Positions 51,956 through 60,543 of a stretch of 64,000 nucleotides of DNA are shown here, piece after piece; the stretch's first letter is position 1, and every line of letters starts with the position of its first letter. The notes under the pieces are model-generated. The model saw only the letters and a list, made by a program, of their open reading frames with translations, did not search any database and was not told where the DNA came from. The stretch is taken from NCBI GenBank assembly GCA_964560355.1, contig CAZLLI010000002.1:5633-69632 (forward strand), in the 5' to 3' direction. Both the position numbers and the translations under genes were made by a program. The stretch is from JAKEHA01 sp964560355 (GTDB taxonomy: Bacteria; Krumholzibacteriota; Krumholzibacteriia; WVZY01; JAKEHA01).

Positions 51956-53200
51956 CTACTGCATCTTCACGCGACGAATGCGGTGATTGAAGGTGTCGGC
52001 GATGTACAAGTCACCCGCGGCGTCGAAGCCGATGCCGCGCGGGGTCGCGAGCTGGGCCGACGTGGCCGGACCGCCGTCGCCGCCGAAGCCCATGGTTCCG
52101 TCGCCCGCCACCGTGACGATCGTGTTGGCGCCGAAGTCGACCGCGCGCACGACGTTGTTGCCGGAGTCGGCGATGTACAGGCGACCGTCGGGTCCTAGCT
52201 CGAGATCGGCGGGCAAATTTAGAGACGCGTCGAGCGGATCGCCGTCGTCGCCCGCGTACGCGGCGGCGCCATTGCCGGCCACCGTCGTAATCACATTGGC
52301 GACGAAGTCGACCTTTCTAACCCGGTGATTCCCCATGTCGGAGAAATAGAGAATACCTTGCGAGTCCACAACGATGCCGCCACCCGGGTCGGGACCGGCG
52401 CCGGTCGGCTGCTTCATCTTGGCCAGCTTGGGGTCGCCGTTGTCGCCTTCGAAGCCGCCGGGATCGAGCGGAGTCGGCGTCGGACACACGATGGTGCCGA
52501 CCACTGTCGAGATATTGCCGGTCGGATCGATCTTACGCACGACCTGGTTGCGCTGATCGACGATGTAAAGCGACCCATCCGGGCCCTCGGCGAAACGAAC
52601 CGGCTGGTTCAGCTTCGCGGACAGCGCACTGCCGCCGTCGCCGGTGCAATTCGGATCGCGGCCGGTCGTGATGAATATGTCTCGCGTCGCCGGATCCCAC
52701 TCGCGGATCTTGTGGCTGTGCCAGCACATGACCGCCAGCTTTCCGTTGCTCTTCTCGATCACGTCGGTGGGATGATTCAGGAAACACTGCGTGCCCGGCC
52801 CCCCGGGAGAAGTTTGATCGGATTTGTCGAGAAGGCCGTCACCGATTCCGTCGGCGCCGACCACTGTCTCCAAGCGGCCCTTGTCGGTGATGCGACGAAT
52901 GCGGTGGTTGTTGAAGTCGACGATGTAGGTGCCGATGTTGGCGGTGAACTCGATGTCGATGGGCCAGTAGAACGACGATTGCAGGAGCGCGTTGCAGTCG
53001 CCGTCGTAGGCGGCGTCGCCGTTGCCGGCCCAGGTACGAATCGTCCCCACCGGTCCGGTTTCGACCGGGAGCGGGACCGCGTCGCGTTCCGAACACGCGA
53101 CGTTGGGATTCGGCGCGACGGATTCGTCGTTCGAACACGCGATGGAGAGGGAGAAGGCTGCGACGAGGAAAAAGAGGACCGCGCCACGAATCGTGTACAT
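51956..53200 (-). CDS. NHL-repeat lipoprotein (paralogue of the next gene)
   Basis: The 414-residue lipoprotein has the lipobox LSIAC (Cys22). Blade motifs such as GTYIVDFNNHRIRRITDKG, SQGILYFSDMGNHRVRKV and AAGDLYIADTFNHRIRRV define an NHL propeller of about six blades. The frame is open for 12 more codons upstream, but ATG 53200 has AGGAG at a good distance and begins the signal peptide. It is the first gene of the two-gene operon with the paralogous lipoprotein, transcribed from the promoter at 53271-53300. Confidence 0.85.
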   Translation of the reverse strand: MYTIRGAVLFFLVAAFSLSIACSNDESVAPNPNVACSERDAVPLPVETGPVGTIRTWAGNGDAAYDGDCNALLQSSFYWPIDIEFTANIGTYIVDFNNHRIRRITDKGRLETVVGADGIGDGLLDKSDQTSPGGPGTQCFLNHPTDVIEKSNGKLAVMCWHSHKIREWDPATRDIFITTGRDPNCTGDGGSALSAKLNQPVRFAEGPDGSLYIVDQRNQVVRKIDPTGNISTVVGTIVCPTPTPLDPGGFEGDNGDPKLAKMKQPTGAGPDPGGGIVVDSQGILYFSDMGNHRVRKVDFVANVITTVAGNGAAAYAGDDGDPLDASLNLPADLELGPDGRLYIADSGNNVVRAVDFGANTIVTVAGDGTMGFGGDGGPATSAQLATPRGIGFDAAGDLYIADTFNHRIRRVKMQ

Positions 53201-53270
53201 CGATGGCTCCTGGGAAGAAGGCTCCGCTACGCCCACGGCGGCGAACGGGACGACGAGAACCTTGCCCTAG

Positions 53271-53300
53271 ATTTTATCAGAGGCCGCGAACGAGCGTCAA
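53271..53300 (-). promoter_or_regulatory. Promoter of the tandem NHL lipoprotein operon
   Basis: Minus strand: TTGACG (53295-53300), an 18-bp spacer, and TAAAAT (53271-53276) with an extended -10 TG. It predicts a leader of about 65 nt. Confidence 0.65.
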
Positions 53301-53319
53301 TTGCGGCCTAGGCGCCTGA

Positions 53320-53721
53320 CTACGGATTCACGGTGATGGTGCCCTTCATTCCCATCGAAAAATGCGGCCGGCAAAAATACGGATACGAGCCGGGCGTGTT
53401 GAACGTGAACGTGAACGAGCCGGACGACTTCGGACCCTCGTCGAACAACCGTGTTTCCGGTAAGTTCGGATCCGTCCCGTGCGTTACCGAATGTGTCCCG
53501 CCGTTCCACACCCACGTCACGCTTTCACCCACATTGATGGTCGCGTTGGCGGGAGAAAAACTCGTGCCAGAGATGCTGATGGTTCCGTTGAAGGGTCCGC
53601 CGCCGCCGTCGCCGGGGCCGGAGCTGTCGTCGCCGCACGACGCGACGGCGAAGGCCAGCGAAGCGATGAGCAATGCGGGTGTGAGGAAACGAGGGGTGCG
53701 GGACCGAAGCGGGTGGATCAT
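53320..53721 (-). CDS. Blue copper (cupredoxin/plastocyanin-like) lipoprotein
   Basis: The 133-residue protein has a lipobox AVASC (Cys28) and a Gly/Asp-rich linker. The cupredoxin domain has the type 1 copper ligands His in GGTHSV and Cys-His-Met in YFCRPHFSMGMKG near the C-terminus. It is a small periplasmic electron carrier, probably anchored to the outer membrane. Partners are unknown; the dihaem protein at 19081 and respiratory oxidases elsewhere are possibilities. GAGG precedes ATG 53721. Confidence 0.9.
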   Translation of the reverse strand: MIHPLRSRTPRFLTPALLIASLAFAVASCGDDSSGPGDGGGGPFNGTISISGTSFSPANATINVGESVTWVWNGGTHSVTHGTDPNLPETRLFDEGPKSSGSFTFTFNTPGSYPYFCRPHFSMGMKGTITVNP

Positions 53722-53842
53722 GGTGGTACCTCGATCGTGTGAGCTGTGATTAGCGGGGCGGTTGCTTGGAAATATATCCCGGACGGTCGATTGCTGCAAC
53801 GGCCGTCCTCGAAAGGACTGGCCCCGGCCTCGCAAGAGCCTG

Positions 53843-53848
53843 TATACT
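53843..53848 (+). promoter_or_regulatory. -10 element upstream of mdh
   Basis: TATACT, preceded directly by TG, lies about 105 bp before ATG 53953. The leader is long and contains a GC-rich hairpin-forming stretch (53872-53890). The -35 match is poor. Confidence 0.4.
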
Positions 53849-53952
53849 GCGCGCTCGTGCACGCCCGCGCTCCGCGGGCGCCGTTCTTGATCCCCAGCCG
53901 GCCGCCTTGGGATCGGTCCCACTTGGACATGCAAGGGAGGCAGTGAGGTTTT

Positions 53953-54882
53953 ATGGCGCGTCCGAAGATCGCCCTAATCGGCGGAGGACAAATTGGTGGA
54001 ACGCTGGCGCTCATGGCCGCGCAGCGCGAGCTCGGCGACGTGGTCCTGTTCGACGTGGTGGAGGGGATGCCGCAGGGCAAGGCCCTCGACATCATGGAAT
54101 CGCGTCCGGTCGACGGCTACGACGTCGACCTGATGGGAACCAACGACTACAAGGACATTCGCGGCGCCGACGTCGTCATCGTCACGGCCGGGTTCCCGCG
54201 CAAGCCGGGCATGAGCCGCGACGATCTCCTCAAGATGAACATCGACATCATGAAGACCGTCGCGACCAACGTGAAGGAACACGCGTCGAAGGCCTTCGTG
54301 ATCGTGATCTCGAATCCGCTCGACGCGATGGTGTTCGCGATGAAGCGCATCACGGGCTTTCCGCGCGAACGCGTGGTCGGCATGGCGGGCGTGCTCGATT
54401 CGGCGCGCTTCCGCTGCTTCGTCGCCATGGAGCTCGGGGTCAGCGTCGAGGACGTGACGGCGTTCGTGCTGGGCGGACACGGCGACGAAATGGTGCCGCT
54501 CCCGCGCTACTGCACGGTGGCGGGCATCCCGCTCCCGGCCCTGATGTCGCCGGAACAGATCGACCGCATCGTGAAGCGCACGCGCTTCGCGGGCGGCGAG
54601 ATCGTCGAGCTCTTGAAGACCGGCAGCGCCTTCTATTCGCCGGCGGCGTCCGCCATCGCCATGGCGGAGTCGTACCTCAAGGACAAGAAGCGCGTGATGG
54701 CGTGCGCCGCGTTCTTGGAGGGCGAGTACGGCGTCGACGGGCTCTACGTCGGCGTGCCGGTCGTGATCGGCAAGGGCGGAATCGAGCGCGTGATCGAGAT
54801 CGAGCTCGCGCCCGACGAAAAGAAGTTGTTCGACGTCTCGGTCGATCACGTGCGCACGTTGTCGAAATCGCTCCCGCTGTAG
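53953..54882 (+). CDS. mdh: Malate dehydrogenase (LDH-like type)
   Basis: The 309-residue enzyme interconverts malate and oxaloacetate with NAD. The nucleotide-binding motif is KIALIGGGQIGGTLA (about residues 4-18). The mobile substrate loop is TAGFPRKPGMSRDDLL (about 78-93), and the catalytic histidine sits in LGGHGDEMVPLPRYC (about 173-187). Arginines in PRKPGMSR and the absence of the glutamine typical of lactate dehydrogenase indicate malate specificity. With sucA and the aconitase-family gene it supports a working TCA cycle. The next gene follows after 37 bp. Confidence 0.96.
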   Translation: MARPKIALIGGGQIGGTLALMAAQRELGDVVLFDVVEGMPQGKALDIMESRPVDGYDVDLMGTNDYKDIRGADVVIVTAGFPRKPGMSRDDLLKMNIDIMKTVATNVKEHASKAFVIVISNPLDAMVFAMKRITGFPRERVVGMAGVLDSARFRCFVAMELGVSVEDVTAFVLGGHGDEMVPLPRYCTVAGIPLPALMSPEQIDRIVKRTRFAGGEIVELLKTGSAFYSPAASAIAMAESYLKDKKRVMACAAFLEGEYGVDGLYVGVPVVIGKGGIERVIEIELAPDEKKLFDVSVDHVRTLSKSLPL

Positions 54883-54919
54883 TCGCGGGCGCCGAACCAC
54901 CCCTGGTAAGGAGCCGCAG

Positions 54920-55687
54920 ATGAAACGCTCGATGCTGGTCGCCCTGGTCTCGTCGTTGCTCGTGGCGTGCGGTGCCAGCCGCGCCGTCACCACCGGGTAC
55001 GACTGGCAGGAGTTCTCGCGAACGATGGGGAGGTTCTACCTCACGGCCGAGCTCGGCACGCCCGGTTCGGCCAACTATCAGTTCTTCTATGCGGACAGGT
55101 CGGGGCACGTGCACGTGTACGGGATGCAAGACGGCGTGCTCGAGCGCAAGTGGGAGGTCACCACGCTGGGGTCGCGCGCGACGTGCATGGAGGTCGCCGA
55201 TTTGTACGGCGACGGCAAGCAGAAGCTCGTCATCGGCAGCGTCCAGGGGCGCCTTCTGATCTACGACGTCGCTACGTTTCAGCTCGAGTGGGAGAATTTG
55301 CAGGTTCGCTTCAACCGCGTCGAGCACGGCACCGTCGCCAACCTCGACAACGACCCTCAGCTCGAAGTGATCCTTCTCGCCGACGACAACATGTTCGTAT
55401 TCGACAGCTACAACCGCACCATCCAGTGGAACAGCACCACCAAGGTGCTGGGGAAGTACGTGGCGGTGGGCAACGTCGACGACGACCCCCAGCCCGAGAT
55501 CGTGATCAACAACGGGCAGATCTTCGACGGACGCTTTTTCAATATTCAGTTCCAGACCGACCAGCCGTTCGGGGACAAGATCGCGCTCGTCGACATGACG
55601 GGCGACGGCTACGCCGACGTGATCGGCGAGTTTCCGGATCGCACCATTCGTCTCTACGATGTCTGGAACGGGCGCGAGATCTGGTAG
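54920..55687 (+). CDS. Lipoprotein with FG-GAP/VCBS-like repeats
   Basis: The 255-residue protein has a lipobox LLVAC (Cys17). The mature part contains repeats of about 45 residues with D-x-D-x-D/G acidic turns, such as VADLYGDGKQKLVIGS, VANLDNDPQLEVILLAD, VGNVDDDPQPEIVINN and LVDMTGDGYADVIGE. This pattern is that of calcium-binding FG-GAP/VCBS propellers. Ligand unknown. AAGGAG precedes the ATG. It is convergent with the TonB-like gene. Confidence 0.8.
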   Translation: MKRSMLVALVSSLLVACGASRAVTTGYDWQEFSRTMGRFYLTAELGTPGSANYQFFYADRSGHVHVYGMQDGVLERKWEVTTLGSRATCMEVADLYGDGKQKLVIGSVQGRLLIYDVATFQLEWENLQVRFNRVEHGTVANLDNDPQLEVILLADDNMFVFDSYNRTIQWNSTTKVLGKYVAVGNVDDDPQPEIVINNGQIFDGRFFNIQFQTDQPFGDKIALVDMTGDGYADVIGEFPDRTIRLYDVWNGREIW

Positions 55688-55689
55688 GG

Positions 55690-56454
55690 CTACTTACCCT
55701 TCTCGAAGTCGATCGTCACCAGCGTCCACAGCGTCGCCGGTTTGCCCGCGACCGTGCCGGGTGTGAACTTGATGCGGCGCGCGGTGTCGAGCGCCGCGCG
55801 CACGCAGTCGGCGGGGAGGCCCGTCGACGCGGGCTCGACTTGTTCGACGCGCCCGCGCTCGTCGACGCGGATGCGGACGTCGATGCGCAGCCCGACGCAG
55901 TGCGAGAGCTTGCGCGTGTCGGGCCACGTGATCTCGATCGGGCGTGGCGGAACGGTGCCGCCGCCCGGACCGCCGCCGCCGTCGCCGGTGCGCACCCCGA
56001 CCCCGCCCGGTTCGCCCCCCGCGCCGCTCCCGTATCCCTCGCCGCTCCCTTCGCCACCGACCCCGCTTCCGCTCCCGGTGCCAGGCTCCGTCCCGACTCC
56101 GCCGCCGCCTTGGGCCGATTCAGCGCGCGACGTGTCGACGCTCGTGGGTTGGGAGGCCGGCGGCGTCGGTGTGGTCGCGACCGGGGTGGCGTGCGTCTCG
56201 ACGGCGATCTCTTCGGCGGGAATGGTGGCGCCCGCGGGGACGGGGGCGTCGACGTCGATCTGCACTTCGAGCACCGAGCCCGGACCGAAGCCGGGCGAGC
56301 CCGCGTGACCGCCTTCGAGTCCGCCCGCGCTGCCGTCGCCCGTGGCCAGGTTGGCGCCCCACCACCACGCGAGCAGCGAGAGGTGGAGCGCGACCGACGC
56401 CGTCGCCGCCAGCGCCCAACGCCTGCGCGACGCGGTGCGTTCGCTGAGCGTCAT
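55690..56454 (-). CDS. TonB-like energy transducer with glycine-rich linker
   Basis: The 254-residue protein has an N-terminal membrane anchor (about residues 15-33, ALAATASVALHLSLLAWWW). A long low-complexity linker rich in Gly, Ser, Pro and Thr spans about 40-175. The C-terminal TonB domain is about 180-254 (LRIDVRIRVDERGRVEQVEPAS, ALDTARRIKFTPGTVAGKPATLWTLVTIDFE). TonB passes proton-motive energy to outer-membrane receptors. The conserved membrane His is present (LHLSLL). ExbBD are not nearby. The linker is glycine-rich instead of the usual Pro/Lys-Glu repeats. Confidence 0.87.
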   Translation of the reverse strand: MTLSERTASRRRWALAATASVALHLSLLAWWWGANLATGDGSAGGLEGGHAGSPGFGPGSVLEVQIDVDAPVPAGATIPAEEIAVETHATPVATTPTPPASQPTSVDTSRAESAQGGGGVGTEPGTGSGSGVGGEGSGEGYGSGAGGEPGGVGVRTGDGGGGPGGGTVPPRPIEITWPDTRKLSHCVGLRIDVRIRVDERGRVEQVEPASTGLPADCVRAALDTARRIKFTPGTVAGKPATLWTLVTIDFEKGK

Positions 56455-56497
56455 GGCGCGACGCTCCGTCGCGGGCGCGTGGCGGGTGCCGCGGGCG

Positions 56498-56503
56498 TAT
56501 GAT
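56498..56503 (+). promoter_or_regulatory. -10 element for the CDP-alcohol phosphotransferase gene
   Basis: TATGAT lies about 28 bp before ATG 56532; an AGGAG ribosome binding site (56520-56524) lies between. Confidence 0.35.
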
Positions 56504-56531
56504 ATGGTGGACGCGAACCAGGAGTAGACGC

Positions 56532-57134
56532 ATGCACCGCCGTTTGACGCTTCCCAACGTGGTGACCGCGACGCGCATCGTGATGGCGCTGGTCGCGGCG
56601 TGGCTGGCGGCGCGCGCGCACGGCGCGCCCCTCGCGGTGGGCATCCTCATCGCGGCGGCACTGCTCGACGCGTTCGACGGATGGTACGCGCGCGCGTTCG
56701 GGCAAGTGTCGCGCGTCGGCGAGCACATGGATCCGCTCGCCGACAAGATCCTCATGGGCGTGGTGTTCGCGTGGATCGGCGACGACACGGCGTCGGCGAT
56801 GGTGTGGTGGCTGGTGGCGGCGGTGGGTGCGCGCGAGGTCGCGATGACGGTGTTTCGGTCGTACAGCTTGCGTCGGCACGGCCGCTACATCCCGGCCAGC
56901 CCGCTCGGTCGCACGAAGATGTTGGTGCAAAGCGTGCTGGGGCTGGGGATCCTCGGGGTGACGCACTGGGCCGGCGTCGCGGTTCCCGTGGCGGTCGTCG
57001 AAGTCGCGCTCTCGGTCATCATGATCCTCTCGTACGCGTCGGCCGCGGCCTACGTGATCGATTGGAGGCGCGCCGCGCCGTACCGGCGGGAATCCAACGA
57101 GGCCGAGGCTCCCCGTGTCGCGGCCAATTCCTGA
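56532..57134 (+). CDS. CDP-alcohol phosphatidyltransferase (PgsA-like)
   Basis: This 200-residue inner-membrane enzyme of phospholipid synthesis shows the full family signature at about residues 44-68: DAFDGWYARAFGQ continuing to GEHMDPLADK, i.e. D-x2-D-G-x2-A-R-x8-G-x3-D-x3-D. About five to six hydrophobic helices are present. The arrangement resembles phosphatidylglycerophosphate synthase PgsA, but other CDP-alcohol transferases cannot be excluded. ATG 56532 has an AGGAG 7 bp upstream; an upstream in-frame ATG at 56499 overlaps the promoter. Confidence 0.9.
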   Translation: MHRRLTLPNVVTATRIVMALVAAWLAARAHGAPLAVGILIAAALLDAFDGWYARAFGQVSRVGEHMDPLADKILMGVVFAWIGDDTASAMVWWLVAAVGAREVAMTVFRSYSLRRHGRYIPASPLGRTKMLVQSVLGLGILGVTHWAGVAVPVAVVEVALSVIMILSYASAAAYVIDWRRAAPYRRESNEAEAPRVAANS

Positions 57135-57145
57135 CCGGTGCGTCG

Positions 57146-57240
57146 GCCCCAAAGCAAAGGGGCCTGCCGCCGACCAGGAGCAGACCCACTTTGCGCTACA
57201 CAACACCATGGTTAGGCTGGTAGCACGTTCAAAGTAGGCG
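57146..57240. other. Structured intergenic sequence, possible RNA element
   Basis: A perfect 6-bp hairpin GGCCCC/GGGGCC is followed by nested complementary segments: ACTTTG/CAAAGT enclosing GCTAC/GTAGC. One outer pair is a U-G wobble only if read from the minus strand. It could end the upstream transcript or encode a small minus-strand RNA. No family is recognised and there is no T run. Confidence 0.3.
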
Positions 57241-57252
57241 AGGTCGCCGCCA

Positions 57253-57281
57253 TTGTCAAGGCGACGCCCGGACGCTATCTT
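57253..57281 (+). promoter_or_regulatory. Promoter, leaderless start of the small membrane protein gene
   Basis: TTGTCA (57253-57258), a 17-bp spacer, and TATCTT (57276-57281), then 7 bp and GTG 57289. The TTG at 57253 is thus part of the -35 and not a start codon. Confidence 0.6.
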
Positions 57282-57288
57282 CTCCGCG

Positions 57289-57711
57289 GTGCGTTTACTC
57301 TCCTTGATCCAAAGCAATTGTGGACACGCGATCGTGTTCGTCGTGTGCACCGCGGTGGTGGCGGCACCGTGGCCGCGCGCGTCGCGCGCACACGCGCCGG
57401 TCGCGTCGGCGGTGTCGGCCGCGCCGTCGGCACCCTCCGATTCGTCGCGCGCGCGTGACCAGCTTGCACCCTCGTCGAACCCGCACTTCTTGCGCGACGC
57501 CGTCGCCGGCGCGGGCTTCGCGGCGGCGCCCGAAGACACCACCGACGACGAGTTCTTGCCCGAAGAGCACGACACCAAGAAGCTCATCTGGGACATCACC
57601 GCGTGGGTGATCGGTGCCGCGCTGGTCGCGTTCTTCATCATCAAGGTGTTCATCGAGAAGGACCCCGACGAGTCGGACGGCGGCGGCAGCACCAAACCCG
57701 ACCCCTTCTGA
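57289..57711 (+). CDS. Hypothetical protein with signal and C-terminal membrane anchor
   Basis: The 140-residue protein has a hydrophobic N-terminal segment (about residues 11-26) that could be a signal peptide, then a Pro/Ala/Ser-rich disordered stretch. A single strong transmembrane helix follows (about 100-120, LIWDITAWVIGAALVAFFII), then a short acidic tail ending GGGSTKPDPF. No family is recognised. GTG 57289 was chosen from the promoter geometry. Confidence 0.6.
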   Translation: MRLLSLIQSNCGHAIVFVVCTAVVAAPWPRASRAHAPVASAVSAAPSAPSDSSRARDQLAPSSNPHFLRDAVAGAGFAAAPEDTTDDEFLPEEHDTKKLIWDITAWVIGAALVAFFIIKVFIEKDPDESDGGGSTKPDPF

Positions 57712-57720
57712 TCGTCTCCC

Positions 57721-59775
57721 TCATCGCTTGCGGCCGGCCACCGCGCCCGACTCCTTCCAAAACGGCGCGTGCACCAGCGCGTGCTGGCCCGAGCGCCGGT
57801 CGCTGACCTCCACCACCAATTCGTAACGCCCTTCGTCGAGCGCGTCGACGTCGATCGCGATCGACTCGCGGTCGTCGTGCGATCTCCCTTCGCGGCGGAA
57901 GGTCTGCGAGATGGCGGCGTCTTCGTCGTCGCCGAAGCCGGCCCACTCGATCGCTCTTCGTCCCCAGTCGACCCACGCCGGGTCGTCCACCGCGGGCGCG
58001 CGGAAGATCGCGTAGCGCAGGTCGTACGACGACGCGCGCGCGCCGCCCTGCGTCGTGAGTCTGAGGTTGTAGATCTCCACGTACGCGCGCAGGCGCTCGC
58101 CCTGCACGCACGCGCGCTCGACGTTGGGGCGCATGCGCCCACCGCCGCGCTCGATGGCGGGTTCGCCCGCGCGCGGCGCTTCCGCGCGGTACAAGAGCAC
58201 GTCGCTGAGCGCGAGCTCGTCGCCCACGAAGCGGCGCGCGTCGGCGTCGCGGCGGCCGACCGCGCGCGCGAGGCGGTAGGGATCTTCGAACGCAACCGCG
58301 AAGTGATACCGGTCGCACGGCACTTGCACGCGCCGCACCACTTCGAACGCGCGCCCTCGCGCCGAACGCGTCTCCACCAGATCACCCGCGCGCACGCTGT
58401 CGGCGAAATCGCCTTCGCGCAGCCACCGCTCGTCGAAATAGCTCGCGCGCAAGTGGAAGCGGCCGACCTTGGAGAGGTTGACCACCGAGCGCAGCGCGTC
58501 GGCGTCGATCGCCATCGCGAGGTAGACCGAGCTCGCCATCGATTCGTCCTTGAACGCGTACGCGTCGACCACGCCCGGTATGGGCGCGGCATCGGGCACG
58601 AGCGTCGTCGACGCGGGCGAGTGGCGCATGAAGTGGAGCGTGATGTCGGCGTCGTAGGGGATGCGCGGGTTGCCGTTCAGGAATTCGTCGACGAACACGA
58701 GCTGGTGGAAGAGTCCGTCGGTATTGAACGACCACGTCTCCACCTTGCCGCTGTTGAACACGTCGCCCATGGTGTAGTCGATGTCCATGGGCCGTCCGAA
58801 GCGCACGAAGGCTTCGCCGCGGTCGGTCTCCCACCCGCGCTTGCCGGTGGGTTCGTTGGAATAGAGGCAGTCGGCGAGGAACAACCGGTACGCGTGCTCG
58901 AGCGCGCGCGGGTTGACCTGGGTGGTGGGGTCGGGGTCGGCGACGAGCCACAACCCGCGCTGAAAATCCTCCTGCACGTCGGCGGTGGCGTCGCGGTAGC
59001 GCGCGTCGTCGTTGGCGCCCAGCACGAAGGTCAGATTGTGGTACACGAGGGCGGTGGCGTCGTCCATGAGCGCGACGCCGGCCGCGTAGTCGCGCGCGCA
59101 CGCGTCGTAGCGCCGGGCGTCGAAGGCGAGGGTGCCGCGCATCATGCGGAACTCGGGGCGCGCGGGGAAGCGCGCGACGTAGGCGTCGCACTCGGCGCGA
59201 ATGCTGTCGTTGAGCGCGTAGCCCGCGATGAGCGCGCGCAACGCGACCTCGGCGTTGGTGCTGTCGCACGCGAGCGCGGAGCGCAATTCGCGCCGCGCGT
59301 CGGCCAGGTCGTCGCGGTACTCGTTCATGCGCTTCCAATTCTGGTAGTGATAGAGGCCCAAGAGCGTGCGCGCGTCGCAGCGCGCGGGGTCGACCGCGAG
59401 CACGTCGCGCAAGAGGCGCAGCGCGTCGGGGTAGAAGGTCTGCGCGAAATAGGTCGACGCCAGCTCCATGGTGACGTCGACGTCGTTGGGGTGCTGCGCG
59501 CGGGCGTTCTCGAGCACGTCCTGCGAGAGGAGGCGGCTCTGGATGGTGTTGCGCTCGCGGTAGAGGCGCCCCAGCCGGCACGCGGCCGCGGCGTCGACGC
59601 CGTCGTGCGCGCCCTCGGATTCGAGCTGGGCGATGGCGACGTCCTGGTTGCGGGTGGAGGGGGCGGCGGTGGGCGCGGCGGGGACGGCGTCGTCGCGTCC
59701 GGTGCTCGCGCAGGCGAGCGCGCAGGCGAGCCCGAAGAGTGCGACCAAGCGCGAGGCGTGTCGGTTCGGTGCCAT
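57721..59775 (-). CDS. GWxTD-domain lipoprotein with TPR-like N-terminal half
   Basis: The 684-residue lipoprotein has a lipobox ALACA (Cys near residue 22). Residues about 45-320 are helical with TPR-like repeats (ALRLLRDVLAVDPARCDARTLLGLYHYQNW). The GWxTD signature lies at about 350-370 (KRGWETDRGEAFVRFGRP). The C-terminal half is beta-rich (KVGRFHLRASYFDERWLREGDFA and ESIAIDVDALDEGRYELVVEVSD). GWxTD proteins are restricted mainly to FCB-group bacteria and are of unknown function. ATG 59775 is taken as start; a longer frame upstream has no signal peptide. Confidence 0.82.
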   Translation of the reverse strand: MAPNRHASRLVALFGLACALACASTGRDDAVPAAPTAAPSTRNQDVAIAQLESEGAHDGVDAAAACRLGRLYRERNTIQSRLLSQDVLENARAQHPNDVDVTMELASTYFAQTFYPDALRLLRDVLAVDPARCDARTLLGLYHYQNWKRMNEYRDDLADARRELRSALACDSTNAEVALRALIAGYALNDSIRAECDAYVARFPARPEFRMMRGTLAFDARRYDACARDYAAGVALMDDATALVYHNLTFVLGANDDARYRDATADVQEDFQRGLWLVADPDPTTQVNPRALEHAYRLFLADCLYSNEPTGKRGWETDRGEAFVRFGRPMDIDYTMGDVFNSGKVETWSFNTDGLFHQLVFVDEFLNGNPRIPYDADITLHFMRHSPASTTLVPDAAPIPGVVDAYAFKDESMASSVYLAMAIDADALRSVVNLSKVGRFHLRASYFDERWLREGDFADSVRAGDLVETRSARGRAFEVVRRVQVPCDRYHFAVAFEDPYRLARAVGRRDADARRFVGDELALSDVLLYRAEAPRAGEPAIERGGGRMRPNVERACVQGERLRAYVEIYNLRLTTQGGARASSYDLRYAIFRAPAVDDPAWVDWGRRAIEWAGFGDDEDAAISQTFRREGRSHDDRESIAIDVDALDEGRYELVVEVSDRRSGQHALVHAPFWKESGAVAGRKR

Positions 59776-59866
59776 GGGACTCTGTCGACGAAAGCCGCGC
59801 GGCGGGGCGAACGGCCGTCGGTAATATAGCCCGCCCCGCGCGGCGCGGGAAGGAATGTGTGCGTGC

Positions 59867-59909
59867 AAAAAAAGCGGCGCGGTGACGAATTGCTTCGCCG
59901 CCGCGCCGC
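59867..59909 (-). terminator. Rho-independent terminator for the gene at 59936
   Basis: On the minus strand the stem GCGGCGCGG/CCGCGCCGC (59901-59909 with 59874-59882) is followed by seven T (59867-59873). The stem is a perfect 9 bp. Confidence 0.85.
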
Positions 59910-59935
59910 TGCGCGGGACCCCGGCCCCTAGATGA

Positions 59936-60310
59936 CTAGAGATTCACGGGCGAGCCGACGGCGTCATCCTTGCCGCGGAAGGAGACCGTCAGTCCGGCCC
60001 CCGGTTCCGAGGTTTGGATCTTGAACGCGAGCGAGTTTCCCGACTTCACCGGATTCTCGCCGGTGCGGAACATCACGCTCGAGCCGGACGCGATGCCGAC
60101 CCATCCCTTCGGCGCGCGGATGTCTTCCAAGCGCGCGCCCTTGATGGTGACGCCGTAGACCTCGTCGTCCTTCGACGCGACGGTAATCGCGACGGTGGTG
60201 ACGCCGTCTTCCTCGCCCATCACGGCCTTGGCGGCGGTGGGACCTTCGGCCCACGCCGGCGCGGCGGCGAGTGCGAGCACGACCAAAACGAACCAATGAG
60301 ACCGTTTCAT
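59936..60310 (-). CDS. Small exported hypothetical protein
   Basis: The 124-residue protein starts MKRSHWFVLVVLALAAAPAWA, a clear Sec signal peptide with AxA cleavage. The mature ~103 residues are beta-strand rich (TTVAITVASKDDEVYGVTIKG through GLTVSFRGKDDAVGSPVNL) and may form a small beta-sandwich. No family is recognised. AGGAGG lies 14-16 bp before ATG 60310. It is monocistronic, ending in a strong terminator. Confidence 0.7.
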   Translation of the reverse strand: MKRSHWFVLVVLALAAAPAWAEGPTAAKAVMGEEDGVTTVAITVASKDDEVYGVTIKGARLEDIRAPKGWVGIASGSSVMFRTGENPVKSGNSLAFKIQTSEPGAGLTVSFRGKDDAVGSPVNL

Positions 60311-60543
60311 GATGGATCGACCTCCTATGGATGCGATTCCTTGAGCTGCGAACACGGTCGTTGATCGATCGCTAAACGGAATGCCCCTTGTCGCCCCGGG
60401 CGGTGCACCGTTTCCCGGGGAAGCCACGGACATCCCGTGATGGAATTGATGCCTCAATGCTACCACGAAACGGTTCCGCGTGTCGAGGTTTGTGGCGTCG
60501 TTACGCGAAGTTCTCGGGGCGGGCGGGGGACGGGGCATTCGCC

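Noticed and set aside
57253..57255. TTG as start codon of the small membrane protein
   Set aside because: It coincides with a -35 hexamer of a well-spaced promoter; GTG 57289 fits better.
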